DNA of 48,070 nucleotides from Erysipelotrichia bacterium (GTDB taxonomy: Bacteria; Bacillota_I; Bacilli_A; Erysipelotrichales; Erysipelotrichaceae): the NCBI GenBank assembly GCA_030525245.1, contig JAUNFB010000009.1, forward strand, positions 1 to 48,070. The letters are read 5' to 3'. The notes beneath the pieces were generated by a model, which saw only the letters and a list, made by a program, of their open reading frames with translations, had not been told where the DNA came from and did no database searches. The position numbers were made by a program, and so were the translations under genes. The first letter of the stretch is position 1, and each line of letters begins with the position of its first letter. This document shows, in pieces, positions 1-7,571 of this stretch.

Positions 1-820
1 CCTGCAAATCAAAGCGGGAGCAGCGGTGAAGCAGGTACGCCTTCTCCAACTTCTCTAAGTAGCTGTAAACCGTTTCGTTGTCCAGCGCACGGTGCTCCGC
101 TTTCAGATAATCCGAAATGGATTTTGCCGAGAAGGTATTGCCCACATTGTTAAAGGTGTACTTGACCACACGCTCCAACTGGTCGATCTTTCTCACTTGA
201 TTGCGCTTGACAATATCCGAGAAGATCGTGGAGTTGTAAATATCCCGCACGATGGTGTAGACCTCATCCTGAGAATAAGCCTGCAAGTGTGTTGCCGGAA
301 AACCGCCCAAGCGCACATAGTTTGCAAGCTCGGCTTTCGGTTCTCCAACCTCGGTATATTGGCTTTTGAACATCAGGTATTCGCCAAAGGACAAGGTGAA
401 GATGCGGAAAGACACATATCGTCCCGTCAGATAGGTTGAGATCTCAGAGGACATCATACGGGAGTTGGAGCCTGTCACATACAGGTCAACATCAAAGTCG
501 GACGCCAGCGAATTGACGACCTTTTCCCAGCCCTTGATTTCCTGCACCTCATCGAGAAACAGATAGGTCTTTCCCTCCGGGGACAGGCGCTCTTTCAATT
601 CAGCGTACATCTGCTTTGCCGTCATATCCTCATATTCCATCGAGTCATAGCGGCAACTGACAATGCGCTCCTCCGGAATATTCCGCTGGGTTTTCAGCCG
701 TTCCATAATCATTTTCAGGATCGTTGACTTTCCGCAGCGGCGCACTCCCGTGAGGATTTTTACAAATGGCGTATCCACATAAGCCATAATCTTATCTACA
801 TACAAAGGTCTGTAAATCAT
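1..820 (-). CDS. AAA family ATPase (AAA_14/DUF4143 type), partial
   Basis: An open frame of about 273 codons starts at ATG 820-818 and runs off the left edge, so the C-terminus is missing. It is preceded by a strong GGAGG site. Near residues 26-34 it has a P-loop of the form TGVRRCGKST, and further on YLFLDEVQ (Walker B) followed by VTGSNS (sensor 1). FRIFTLSFGEYL and the later LGGFP match the AAA_14-DUF4143 ATPases that are common in gut bacteria and archaea. Their cellular role is not well established; some are linked to nuclease domains. Codons are GC-rich (GAG, CTG, CGC), unlike every other gene here, which suggests recent transfer. The family call is confident, the function is not. Confidence 0.85.
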   Translation of the reverse strand, partial: MIYRPLYVDKIMAYVDTPFVKILTGVRRCGKSTILKMIMERLKTQRNIPEERIVSCRYDSMEYEDMTAKQMYAELKERLSPEGKTYLFLDEVQEIKGWEKVVNSLASDFDVDLYVTGSNSRMMSSEISTYLTGRYVSFRIFTLSFGEYLMFKSQYTEVGEPKAELANYVRLGGFPATHLQAYSQDEVYTIVRDIYNSTIFSDIVKRNQVRKIDQLERVVKYTFNNVGNTFSAKSISDYLKAEHRALDNETVYSYLEKLEKAYLLHRCSRFDLQ

Positions 821-843
821 CGTGACCACCTCCGTTTGTAGAT

Positions 844-872
844 AGTATACCGCAACTCTCATCAAAAATCAA
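844..872 (-). promoter_or_regulatory. Sigma-70-type promoter of the AAA ATPase gene
   Basis: Read on the minus strand: -35 TTGATT (872-867), a 17-base spacer, and -10 TATACT (849-844), about 24 bases upstream of the ATG. The -10 lies inside one copy of a near-repeat (TTGCGGTATACTATC at 855-841). The other copy is TTGCGGTTTATAATC within 897-881. Confidence 0.7.
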
Positions 873-920
873 TTTGCTTTGCGATTATAAACCGCAAGAC
901 TTTTTAACAATTTATTCAAC

Positions 921-1160
921 TGCGGATTGCGTGTAAAAAGTCAGAAGTTAAGCACCCTCGTCCGGTTTGGTAGTCATCAGCTTGTAGAGCTTCGTGCAAG
1001 TCCAATGCTCAAATTGACCGCTGTGGTCACATTTAACTCAATCTCATCCCCCCCTCAAATGCGTAAAAGGAAATCAACAGGCTTTCGCCCCCGATCAGGA
1101 ATGTACCTGTTGAATGTGTATTTGATTTTCAAGGTTAGTAAGATTTGACCCCCCACTAAC
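921..1160. other. Gene-poor stretch, possible insertion-sequence remnant
   Basis: No intact gene is supported between the ATPase promoter and the flavoprotein terminator. The DNA is compositionally different from its surroundings, with C-runs at 1050-1056 and 1149-1153. It contains the inverted pair GACC/GGTC around 1017-1029 (gaccgctgtggtc) and a second GACC at 1147-1150. Repeated GGTCAA-type words are reminiscent of IS21-family ends, but I find no transposase motif. A 73-codon plus-strand frame here has no ribosome binding site and no recognisable domain, so I do not call it a gene. Confidence 0.2.
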
Positions 1161-1240
1161 CAATTGGGAAATTTTTTTCGATTTGAACGAAGTTTTTTGG
1201 AAATTTTTCAATAAAAATCTTTCAATCGCCTTTCAGAGAC

Positions 1241-1284
1241 AAAAAAAGCCCTTTGAGAAAAGAATTTCTCCTCTCTCAAAGAGC
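1241..1284 (-). terminator. Intrinsic terminator of the flavoprotein gene
   Basis: On the minus strand, CTTTGAGA (1281-1274) pairs with TCTCAAAG (1258-1251). After GGC comes a seven-T run (complement of 1247-1241). It lies 27 bases past the flavoprotein stop. Confidence 0.8.
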
Positions 1285-1310
1285 AAGTTCGCAAACTTGA
1301 ATTTGTTTGC

Positions 1311-1952
1311 TTAAGCTTTTGTAGCTAGTCTGCATCCAATTTCAAATGCAGCTTGCAAATCTTTAGGAAATTGTTCTTCATATACTTTTCTCTTATGATT
1401 TTCATCAAAAAAGCTTGCATTATATTTTGAATAATCCATGAACTGATATGTATCACAAGCCGCATATACTTCTACTGTACCACCCAAAAGTTTCAAAAGA
1501 TTCGTTCTGAATTGCAATCCTTGCTCCATATTTTCTTTATAGTATTTTTCGCTGGCATTCATGGTGTAAAACATTGCAACATTGATTTTTCCATCGAATA
1601 ATTTTTTATTTGGTTTGTTATAGGATAAAAGCGGGAATGCTAATCTTTCAAAAAAGCTGACCATTTGTCCTGTCATGTCACCAAAGTATATCGGCGTACC
1701 AAGAAATACGGTGTTCGCTTTTAATATCTCATCAAGTATCGGTTTCAATTCATCTTTTATCAAACAGTGACAGTCTTCCATGCCTTTTCTCTTACATCCG
1801 AAGCAACTTTTACATCCTGTGTAGTTCAAATCGTATAGTTGTACGAGTTTTGTTTCTGCGCCCATAGAGGAAGCTCCTTTTAGAGCTTCTTTCAATAATG
1901 CTTCTGTATTCCAACCCCTTCTAGGGCTGCCGTTGATTGCGATTGCTTTCAT
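1311..1952 (-). CDS. Flavodoxin-fold NAD(P)H-dependent oxidoreductase, iron-sulfur flavoprotein type
   Basis: A 213-residue cytoplasmic flavoprotein. The N-terminus MKAIAINGSPRRGWNT is the FMN-phosphate-binding loop of the NADPH-dependent FMN reductase/flavodoxin-like family. A cysteine cluster, CKSCFGCKRKGMEDC, at about residues 46-60 resembles the compact cluster-binding motif of iron-sulfur flavoproteins, suggesting electron transfer from a reduced donor to FMN. GTPIYFGDMTGQM is the second flavin-contact loop. I chose ATG 1952 because GGAGG sits eight bases upstream; a TTG at 1958 would add two residues but lies too close. It is a single gene with its own terminator. The physiological electron partner cannot be inferred. 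Confidence 0.85.
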   Translation of the reverse strand: MKAIAINGSPRRGWNTEALLKEALKGASSMGAETKLVQLYDLNYTGCKSCFGCKRKGMEDCHCLIKDELKPILDEILKANTVFLGTPIYFGDMTGQMVSFFERLAFPLLSYNKPNKKLFDGKINVAMFYTMNASEKYYKENMEQGLQFRTNLLKLLGGTVEVYAACDTYQFMDYSKYNASFFDENHKRKVYEEQFPKDLQAAFEIGCRLATKA

Positions 1953-2047
1953 TTTCAAATCCTCCTTTTTGTTTCTCTAGTTGTACTAATCATAGTTCGG
2001 GATTGTTCCGGTAAATTCCGATTTGCATTTCCATTCGTTTTAGAAAA

Positions 2048-2073
2048 TGGGCAACTCCGATTGGAATTGCCCA
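2048..2073 (-). terminator. Probable terminator hairpin downstream of lysS
   Basis: GGGCAA (2049-2054) pairs with TTGCCC (2067-2072), and an inner TCC/GGA pairing extends the stem. On the minus strand the hairpin is followed by ATTTTCTAAAA, which is only a weak U-tract. It lies about 100 bases past the lysS stop, and no other gene intervenes. Confidence 0.5.
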
Positions 2074-2175
2074 CTCATTGCACTAATTATGCGATTTTTC
2101 TTACTCGCACTTAATTTTTGCATCAAATGAAGTATGTCTCGTCTATTTGGTAAAACGGTACATCTTTACATCATC

Positions 2176-4113
2176 TTAATAGAGCTTTGCGCCTGCCGGA
2201 ATGTGAGGATCGACCATCAGTAAATGCAACTTTTCTTCGCCGTTTTCGTGATGCACGGCAGAGAGCAGCATACCACAGGAGTCGATACCCATCATCGCTC
2301 TCGGAGGCAGATTGGTGATTGCAATGCAGGTCTTACCAACCAGTTCTTCCGGCTCATAATATTCGTGAATACCACTCAAAATGACCCTATCTACGCCGGT
2401 TCCGTCGTCCAAAACGAACTTTAAGAGCTTTTTGGACTTCTTCACAGCTTCGCATTCCTTGACCTTTACGGCACGGAAATCACTCTTGGAGAAGGTGTCA
2501 AAATCGACCTTATCTTGGAACAGAGGCTCGATCTGAACATTGGAAAAATCAATTTTTTCCTCGACTTCGGGAGCCGCCTGAGTTGCCTCCGCAGAAGCCG
2601 AAACTTCCTTGGAAACCTTCTTGTCAGAGTCCAACGGCTTCATTGTTGGGAATAAGATTACATCCCTGATTGATTCCGATTCGGTAAAGAGCATGCATAA
2701 TCTGTCGATACCGTAGCCGATGCCACCTGCAGGCGGCATACCGTATTCCAATGCTTCGATGAAATCCATATCTATATCGTTGGCTTCATCGTTACCTAAA
2801 TCTCTTTCGGCCAATTGCTTTTTAAATCTTTCTAATTGATCGATCGGATCATTTAACTCGGTATAGGCATTAGCAAATTCTTTTCCGCCGATAAATAATT
2901 CAAAACGATCAACGAAGCGTGGATCTTCTACGTTTGCTCTGGTCAAAGGTGATATTTCAACCGGGTGACCATAGAGGAAAGTCGGTTGAATTAAATCCTC
3001 TTCAACATATTTTTCGAAGAAAGCATTGATTATATGACCGACAGTAAAGTGTTTTTCTACTTCAATCTGATGTTGCTGAGCCAATTGTGTTGCTTCCTCT
3101 AAAGTTATCTGTTTTTTGAAATCAATACCGGTTTTTTCTTTGACAGCTTCAACCATCGAAATACGTTTCCAAGGTTTCTGCAGGTTAATCGTATGACCGT
3201 TAAATATATATTCATATTTATGTAATACTTTTTCCGCGATTGTTGTGAACATGCCTTCGGTTAAATCCATCATTCCTTCTAAATTAGAATAAGCCAAATA
3301 AGCTTCCATTAAAGTAAATTCCGGATTATGCATCGGATCCATTCCTTCATTGCGGAATGTTCTGCCGATTTCATAGACAGCTTCCATACCGCCTACCAAT
3401 AATCTTTTTAATGGTAATTCTAAGGCAATTCTCAGATACATGTCGATATCTTGACTGTTATGGTGAGTGATAAATGGGCGAGCACTGGCACCGGTTAGAA
3501 GGGTTGTCAAAATAGGCGTTTCTACTTCGGTAAATTGATTGTCATCCATATATTGGCGAATGCATTTAATTATTTGCGGTCTCAAAAAAGCAACTTTTTT
3601 AGCATCTTCATTCATGAATAAATCGACATAACGACGACGGTATCTTTCTTCCTTATTAGTTAAACCATGGAATTTTTCCGGCATCGGTGTCAATGATTTA
3701 CATAGGTGAGTGTAAGAGGTAGCTTTTACGGAAAGTTCACCGGCATCGGTTTTGACAACATAGCCTTCAATTCCGACAATGTCACCGACATCGTTAATTT
3801 TGAAAATTTCGTAAGTTTCTTCTCCCACAACGGCCTTGTTGACAACTACCTGGATTTGACCGCTACGGTCCTGAATGTGCATAAAACCTAATTTGCCCAT
3901 TCGACGTTTACTCATGATTCTTCCTGCTATTTTAACCTCTAAATGTTTTTCTTCTAGTTCTTCTTTGGTTAAATCTTGACATTCCTGGCGAATTTGTGCG
4001 GCAAGATGAGTGCGATTGTAAGCATTGCCGAACGGATAAATACCCATTTGAGATAATTGGTTCATTTTATCACGTCTGGCTTGTTGCTGATCGTTTAATA
4101 ATCTTTCTTCCAT
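2176..4113 (-). CDS. lysS: Class II lysyl-tRNA synthetase with C-terminal tRNA-binding domain
   Basis: LysRS charges tRNA-Lys using ATP. The protein has 645 residues against about 490-500 for ordinary bacterial LysS. Order of parts: an N-terminal OB-fold anticodon-binding domain (GRIMSKRRMGKLGFMHIQDRSGQIQ), the class II core with motif 2 (TFRNEGMDPMHNPEFT) and motif 3 (GGIGYGIDRL), a short Glu/Ala-rich linker, and then about 105 residues (from FDTFSKSDFRAVKVKECEAV) of the tRNA_bind/EMAP-like fold that normally ends MetRS. The start is ATG 4113, with AAAGGAG seven bases upstream; the upstream in-frame codons lie in the T-box terminator and are rejected. Transcription is controlled by a T-box leader. 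Confidence 0.95.
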   Translation of the reverse strand: MEERLLNDQQQARRDKMNQLSQMGIYPFGNAYNRTHLAAQIRQECQDLTKEELEEKHLEVKIAGRIMSKRRMGKLGFMHIQDRSGQIQVVVNKAVVGEETYEIFKINDVGDIVGIEGYVVKTDAGELSVKATSYTHLCKSLTPMPEKFHGLTNKEERYRRRYVDLFMNEDAKKVAFLRPQIIKCIRQYMDDNQFTEVETPILTTLLTGASARPFITHHNSQDIDMYLRIALELPLKRLLVGGMEAVYEIGRTFRNEGMDPMHNPEFTLMEAYLAYSNLEGMMDLTEGMFTTIAEKVLHKYEYIFNGHTINLQKPWKRISMVEAVKEKTGIDFKKQITLEEATQLAQQHQIEVEKHFTVGHIINAFFEKYVEEDLIQPTFLYGHPVEISPLTRANVEDPRFVDRFELFIGGKEFANAYTELNDPIDQLERFKKQLAERDLGNDEANDIDMDFIEALEYGMPPAGGIGYGIDRLCMLFTESESIRDVILFPTMKPLDSDKKVSKEVSASAEATQAAPEVEEKIDFSNVQIEPLFQDKVDFDTFSKSDFRAVKVKECEAVKKSKKLLKFVLDDGTGVDRVILSGIHEYYEPEELVGKTCIAITNLPPRAMMGIDSCGMLLSAVHHENGEEKLHLLMVDPHIPAGAKLY

Positions 4114-4119
4114 TTTTTT

Positions 4120-4328
4120 CTCCTTTAACAAAAAAACGCCCTGTCTAAGGACGTAAATAACGCGGTACCACCTTAGTTCATATCAAAAAAGATATGCCCT
4201 TAAAAGTTTTAACGCTGACAAGCGATTCGCTCCAAGTCTTTATTCGACTGTGTTCTGTTGTTTCCATTACACCAAAAAGGAAATTCTCTTTAACAGAAGT
4301 GGCAGTGTACTCCTCTTTTCATTGCGAC
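4120..4328 (-). promoter_or_regulatory. T-box riboswitch leader of lysS (Lys specifier AAA)
   Basis: Reading the minus strand, the leader carries the invariant T-box sequence AAGGTGGTACCGCG (4182-4169). A terminator follows: ACGTCC, loop TTAGACA, GGGCGT, then a run of T. Upstream is a Stem I-like region ending in GAATAAAGACTTGGAG, where AAA is in the specifier position expected for lysine. Uncharged tRNA-Lys should pair with both specifier and T-box and favour the antiterminator. The T-box core is certain. The specifier assignment is an inference from the flanking GAA...GGAG pattern. Confidence 0.92.
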
Positions 4329-4334
4329 ACTAAT

Positions 4335-4364
4335 ATTGTAGATTATTTGGTTGAAATTTGTAAA
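4335..4364 (-). promoter_or_regulatory. Promoter of the lysS T-box transcript
   Basis: On the minus strand: -35 TTTACA (4364-4359), an 18-base spacer, and -10 TACAAT (4340-4335). Transcription would begin near 4328, just before the T-box Stem I. Confidence 0.55.
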
Positions 4365-4528
4365 TATTTTTTTAAATATTATGAATTTCATAAATAGAAA
4401 TGTATCATTTATGGTATTGGATGAAATGGGAAATATTATGTGCGTTGGAAAAATATATCGATTTATAATTATATTTAAATACTATCGGGGTCTTTTTACT
4501 GTAAAATATTAGGCAGGTGGTGGTTTGT

Positions 4529-5296
4529 ATGTATTTAAAAGTATTATGTGACAACAATTCGATAATCGATCATTATTTTTTGGCTGAACCGGCTCTCTCT
4601 TTTTATATTGAGGATAATGAGCATAAAATATTATTTGACTTAGGTTATTCAAATGTTTTTCGACAAAACAGTGATAAGATGAAAATTGATTTGAAAGAAG
4701 TGGACACGATAGTTTTCAGTCATGGTCACAATGATCATACCGGAGGTTTGCGTTATATTACTGATTTTACTCAATCGCTAAAAGTGGTTTGTCATCCAAA
4801 TACCGATGAAAAAAAGTATTATTGCGGATTGGATATTTCCGCTCCGATCAATTTTAACGATTTACCGGATAATTTTGAAGTGATAAAAACCGAGCAACCT
4901 TATAGGATATCCGAGCATATTACTTATATGGGGCAAATCAAACGGAATGTTCAGCATGTAGACCCTTTAGAAGATGATAATGTGTACGATGACAGTGCGA
5001 TGGTTTATGAAAATGAGAAAGGTATATTTATTATTACGGGTTGTTCACACAGCGGTATCTGTAATATTATAGATCAAGCAATTAACTTAACCGGTAAAAG
5101 ACATATTATCGGTATTATCGGTGGTTTTCATATGTTGAATAACAAGAATTTAAATAAGGAAGTATGTGACTATTTTTCTCGGTTGGATATAGAAAATTGT
5201 TACCCTTGTCACTGTACGGATTTACAGGCAAAGATTGCGTTAAGCAAAGTTGTTAAGGTTAATGATGTAGGTGTTGATTTCGATATTGAGATATAG
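4529..5296 (+). CDS. MBL-fold metallo-hydrolase
   Basis: A 255-residue metallo-beta-lactamase-fold protein. The metal-binding signature FSHGHNDHTGG lies at about residues 67-77. TGCSHSGICNII, IIGGFHML and the C-terminal PCHCTDLQA follow in the order typical of the subgroup annotated as dihydropterin-ribofuranosyl-aminobenzene phosphate synthase-like or general MBL hydrolases in Firmicutes. The substrate is unknown. ATG 4529 is preferred over upstream GTG codons because AGGTGG at 4515-4520 is properly spaced from it. It stands alone between the lysS promoter and the MarR promoter. Confidence 0.85.
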   Translation: MYLKVLCDNNSIIDHYFLAEPALSFYIEDNEHKILFDLGYSNVFRQNSDKMKIDLKEVDTIVFSHGHNDHTGGLRYITDFTQSLKVVCHPNTDEKKYYCGLDISAPINFNDLPDNFEVIKTEQPYRISEHITYMGQIKRNVQHVDPLEDDNVYDDSAMVYENEKGIFIITGCSHSGICNIIDQAINLTGKRHIIGIIGGFHMLNNKNLNKEVCDYFSRLDIENCYPCHCTDLQAKIALSKVVKVNDVGVDFDIEI

Positions 5297-5306
5297 AACA
5301 AAATAA

Positions 5307-5335
5307 TTGACACAGTAATATGTACATAGTAAAAT
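5307..5335 (+). promoter_or_regulatory. Promoter of the marR-ABC operon
   Basis: A perfect -35 TTGACA (5307-5312), a 17-base spacer and -10 TAAAAT (5330-5335). It lies about 30 bases before the MarR start codon. Confidence 0.8.
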
Positions 5336-5336
5336 G

Positions 5337-5350
5337 GTTAACGAGTTAAC
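5337..5350 (+). promoter_or_regulatory. Likely MarR operator palindrome
   Basis: GTTAAC-GA-GTTAAC is a two-armed inverted repeat that starts one base after the -10 and covers the expected transcription start. Its position between promoter and MarR ribosome binding site fits autorepression by the adjacent MarR protein. This is inferred from position and symmetry only. Confidence 0.65.
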
Positions 5351-5366
5351 AATCGGAGGTGAATGA

Positions 5367-5858
5367 ATGTATTCGGAAATTACATTTAAGATGATTAGAA
5401 TAAATCAATTAAAAAAATGGCACAATGCGGTTAATTTGCGTAAGCACGGCGAGATGTTTTTTGGTCAGATGCCGATGTTGGAATATATAGATCGCCATCC
5501 CGGCTGTAATCAGAAAATGATTGCTGATCGATTTGCGTTTACCAGAGCTGCTATCAGCAAAGCTGTTACCAAACTGGTGAACAAGAATTTAGTTATTCGC
5601 AAAACTAATGATATTGACGGCAGAGAATATCAATTGTATTTGACAGACTCGGGCAGAGAAAGTATCAAGATGTTTAGCGGCTGTTTTGAGGAAGTAAATA
5701 AATTGTCTTTTCAGAATTTTACGAAAGATGAATTGGAACAATTTGATCATCTTTTAACTAAAATGTTGCAGAATTTAGAAACGGATTATACTTGCGGAAA
5801 GAATCCGGAGAAATTGATCAAGGAATTCGAAAAAATAGAAAACGAGGAAGATAAATGA
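5367..5858 (+). CDS. MarR family transcriptional regulator
   Basis: A 163-residue winged-helix regulator. The HTH region (GCNQKMIADRFAFTRAAISKAVTKLVNKNLVIRK, around residues 50-83) is followed by the wing (DGREYQLYLTDSGRE), the hallmark of the MarR fold. It is the first gene of an operon and overlaps the following ABC gene by four bases (ATGA), so it probably represses the exporter pair and itself, with a ligand that is a transporter substrate. A GGAGGTG site precedes ATG 5367; an out-of-frame ATG four bases earlier is ignored. Confidence 0.9.
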   Translation: MYSEITFKMIRINQLKKWHNAVNLRKHGEMFFGQMPMLEYIDRHPGCNQKMIADRFAFTRAAISKAVTKLVNKNLVIRKTNDIDGREYQLYLTDSGRESIKMFSGCFEEVNKLSFQNFTKDELEQFDHLLTKMLQNLETDYTCGKNPEKLIKEFEKIENEEDK

Positions 5859-7570
5859 AGAAAATATTAGCTTGTACAAAAAAATATTTACCTTTTATTA
5901 TATTGGCTCCGATAGTATTAATTATTGAAGTTATTTTGGAAGTAAATATTCCTAAAGTAATGGCTCAAATTATTGATACCGGCATTCCTTCGGGAGATCC
6001 GGAAGTGGTAATTGCTTTAGGAAAGAAAATGGTATTGATGGCTTTATGTTCTTTTGCGGCTGGAGCAGTCGGCTGTTATTTGAGTTCGACAGGAGCCATG
6101 GGTTTCGGTGCCGAATTGCGTAAAACGGTATTTAACCGTATTCAAGATTTTTCTTTTGAAAATATTGACGGTTTCCAACAGTCATCTTTGCTTACCCGTT
6201 TGACAACGGATGTTGATTATGTCCAACAAGGGCTAAGGATGTTGACAACGATGTTCATCAGAGCACCGTTTATGATGATTGCTGCCGCTGTTGTGGCTTT
6301 CAGACTGAATAAAGATTTGTTTGTTGTTTTTGAAGTGGCTGTACCGGTAGTCATTATCATTATTGCTTTATTGAGCCATTTTGCTTTGCCTAAATTTCGC
6401 TACATGTTGACTAAATATGACGGCTTAAACGATATGGAGCAGGAATATTTGACTAATGTCAGAGTAGTTAAAGCATATGTTCGGGAAGAGCATGAAAAGA
6501 AGAAATTTGCCGATGTCAATTGGCAATTGATGACTTCCTCTATTGATATTGAGGGCATGTTATGTTTATTAGGACCGGTTATGCAACTGGTTATTTACGG
6601 ATGTATTTTGGCTGTTTATTATTTGGGTGGAGTGGATATTGCCCGCGGACAAATGGAATTCGGTTCTTTAACGGCTTTTGTCAGTTATATCTCTCAAATA
6701 TTAATCGGTTTGTTGATGATGGGCATGATTTTTATGAATATCATTCGTTTAAAGGGTTCTGTCGAACGTCTGTCGGAAGTATTAAACACGCAATCTACTT
6801 TGCTTGATGGCAATTATGACGGTAATGTTAAAACCGGTGATATTGATTTCGAACATGTAAGTTTTACTTACAACAAGGCTGCCAGAGAAAGTTTGTCCGA
6901 TGCCGATTTCCATATTGCTTCCGGGGAGACTATCGGTATTATCGGTTCTACCGGCAGTGGTAAGACAACTTTGGTACAGTTAATTCCACGCTTGTATGAT
7001 GTATCTAGTGGAACGATAAAAGTCGGCGGAATCAATGTCAAAGATTACAAGCTGAAGAATTTACGTGATGACGTGGCGATGGTTTTACAGCAAAATGTTT
7101 TGTTCTCCGGAACAATTAAGGATAATTTGAAATGGGGCAATCCTGATGCAACCGATGAAGAAATTATTACTGCATGTAAGCAAGCGGCAGTTGATGATTT
7201 TATTCAAACATTGCCGTTGAAATATGATACGGATTTAGGGCAAGGCGGAGTAAATGTTTCCGGTGGTCAAAAACAGCGTTTATGTATTGCTCGAGCATTG
7301 TTGAAAAAACCTAAAATTATTATCTTAGATGATTCTACCAGTGCGGTAGACACGCATACGGACAGTTGCATTCGTCAGGCTTTGAAAGAAGAATTAAGAG
7401 GTACAACCACTTTGATAATTGCGCAAAGAATTGCTTCGGTTAAAGATGCCGACAGAGTTATTGTTTTAGATGACGGCAAAATTGTTGATTTTGATACACC
7501 CGATAATTTGTTGCAACACAATTTGATTTATCAAGAAATTTATAATACGCAAATGAAAGGAGTGGAATAA
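5855..7570 (+). CDS. ABC exporter half-transporter, degenerate-site subunit
   Basis: A 571-residue type IV ABC exporter half: a membrane domain with about six helices in residues 1-310, then an ATPase domain. Walker A GSTGSGKTT lies near residue 363, the signature is NVSGGQKQRL, and the Walker B segment is IIILDDSTSAVD near 490. The catalytic Glu after Walker B is replaced by Asp (LDD instead of LDE), as in the non-catalytic subunit of heterodimeric exporters such as BmrC or TM287. It presumably pairs with the next gene, which has a canonical site. Context with MarR suggests drug or toxic-compound efflux; the substrate is unknown. Confidence 0.92.
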   Translation: MKKILACTKKYLPFIILAPIVLIIEVILEVNIPKVMAQIIDTGIPSGDPEVVIALGKKMVLMALCSFAAGAVGCYLSSTGAMGFGAELRKTVFNRIQDFSFENIDGFQQSSLLTRLTTDVDYVQQGLRMLTTMFIRAPFMMIAAAVVAFRLNKDLFVVFEVAVPVVIIIIALLSHFALPKFRYMLTKYDGLNDMEQEYLTNVRVVKAYVREEHEKKKFADVNWQLMTSSIDIEGMLCLLGPVMQLVIYGCILAVYYLGGVDIARGQMEFGSLTAFVSYISQILIGLLMMGMIFMNIIRLKGSVERLSEVLNTQSTLLDGNYDGNVKTGDIDFEHVSFTYNKAARESLSDADFHIASGETIGIIGSTGSGKTTLVQLIPRLYDVSSGTIKVGGINVKDYKLKNLRDDVAMVLQQNVLFSGTIKDNLKWGNPDATDEEIITACKQAAVDDFIQTLPLKYDTDLGQGGVNVSGGQKQRLCIARALLKKPKIIILDDSTSAVDTHTDSCIRQALKEELRGTTTLIIAQRIASVKDADRVIVLDDGKIVDFDTPDNLLQHNLIYQEIYNTQMKGVE

Positions 7571-7571
7571 A

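Noticed and set aside
4194-4397. 67-codon plus-strand frame opposite the T-box
   Set aside because: It is the antisense of the lysS leader, whose T-box structure explains the sequence; no ribosome site or domain.
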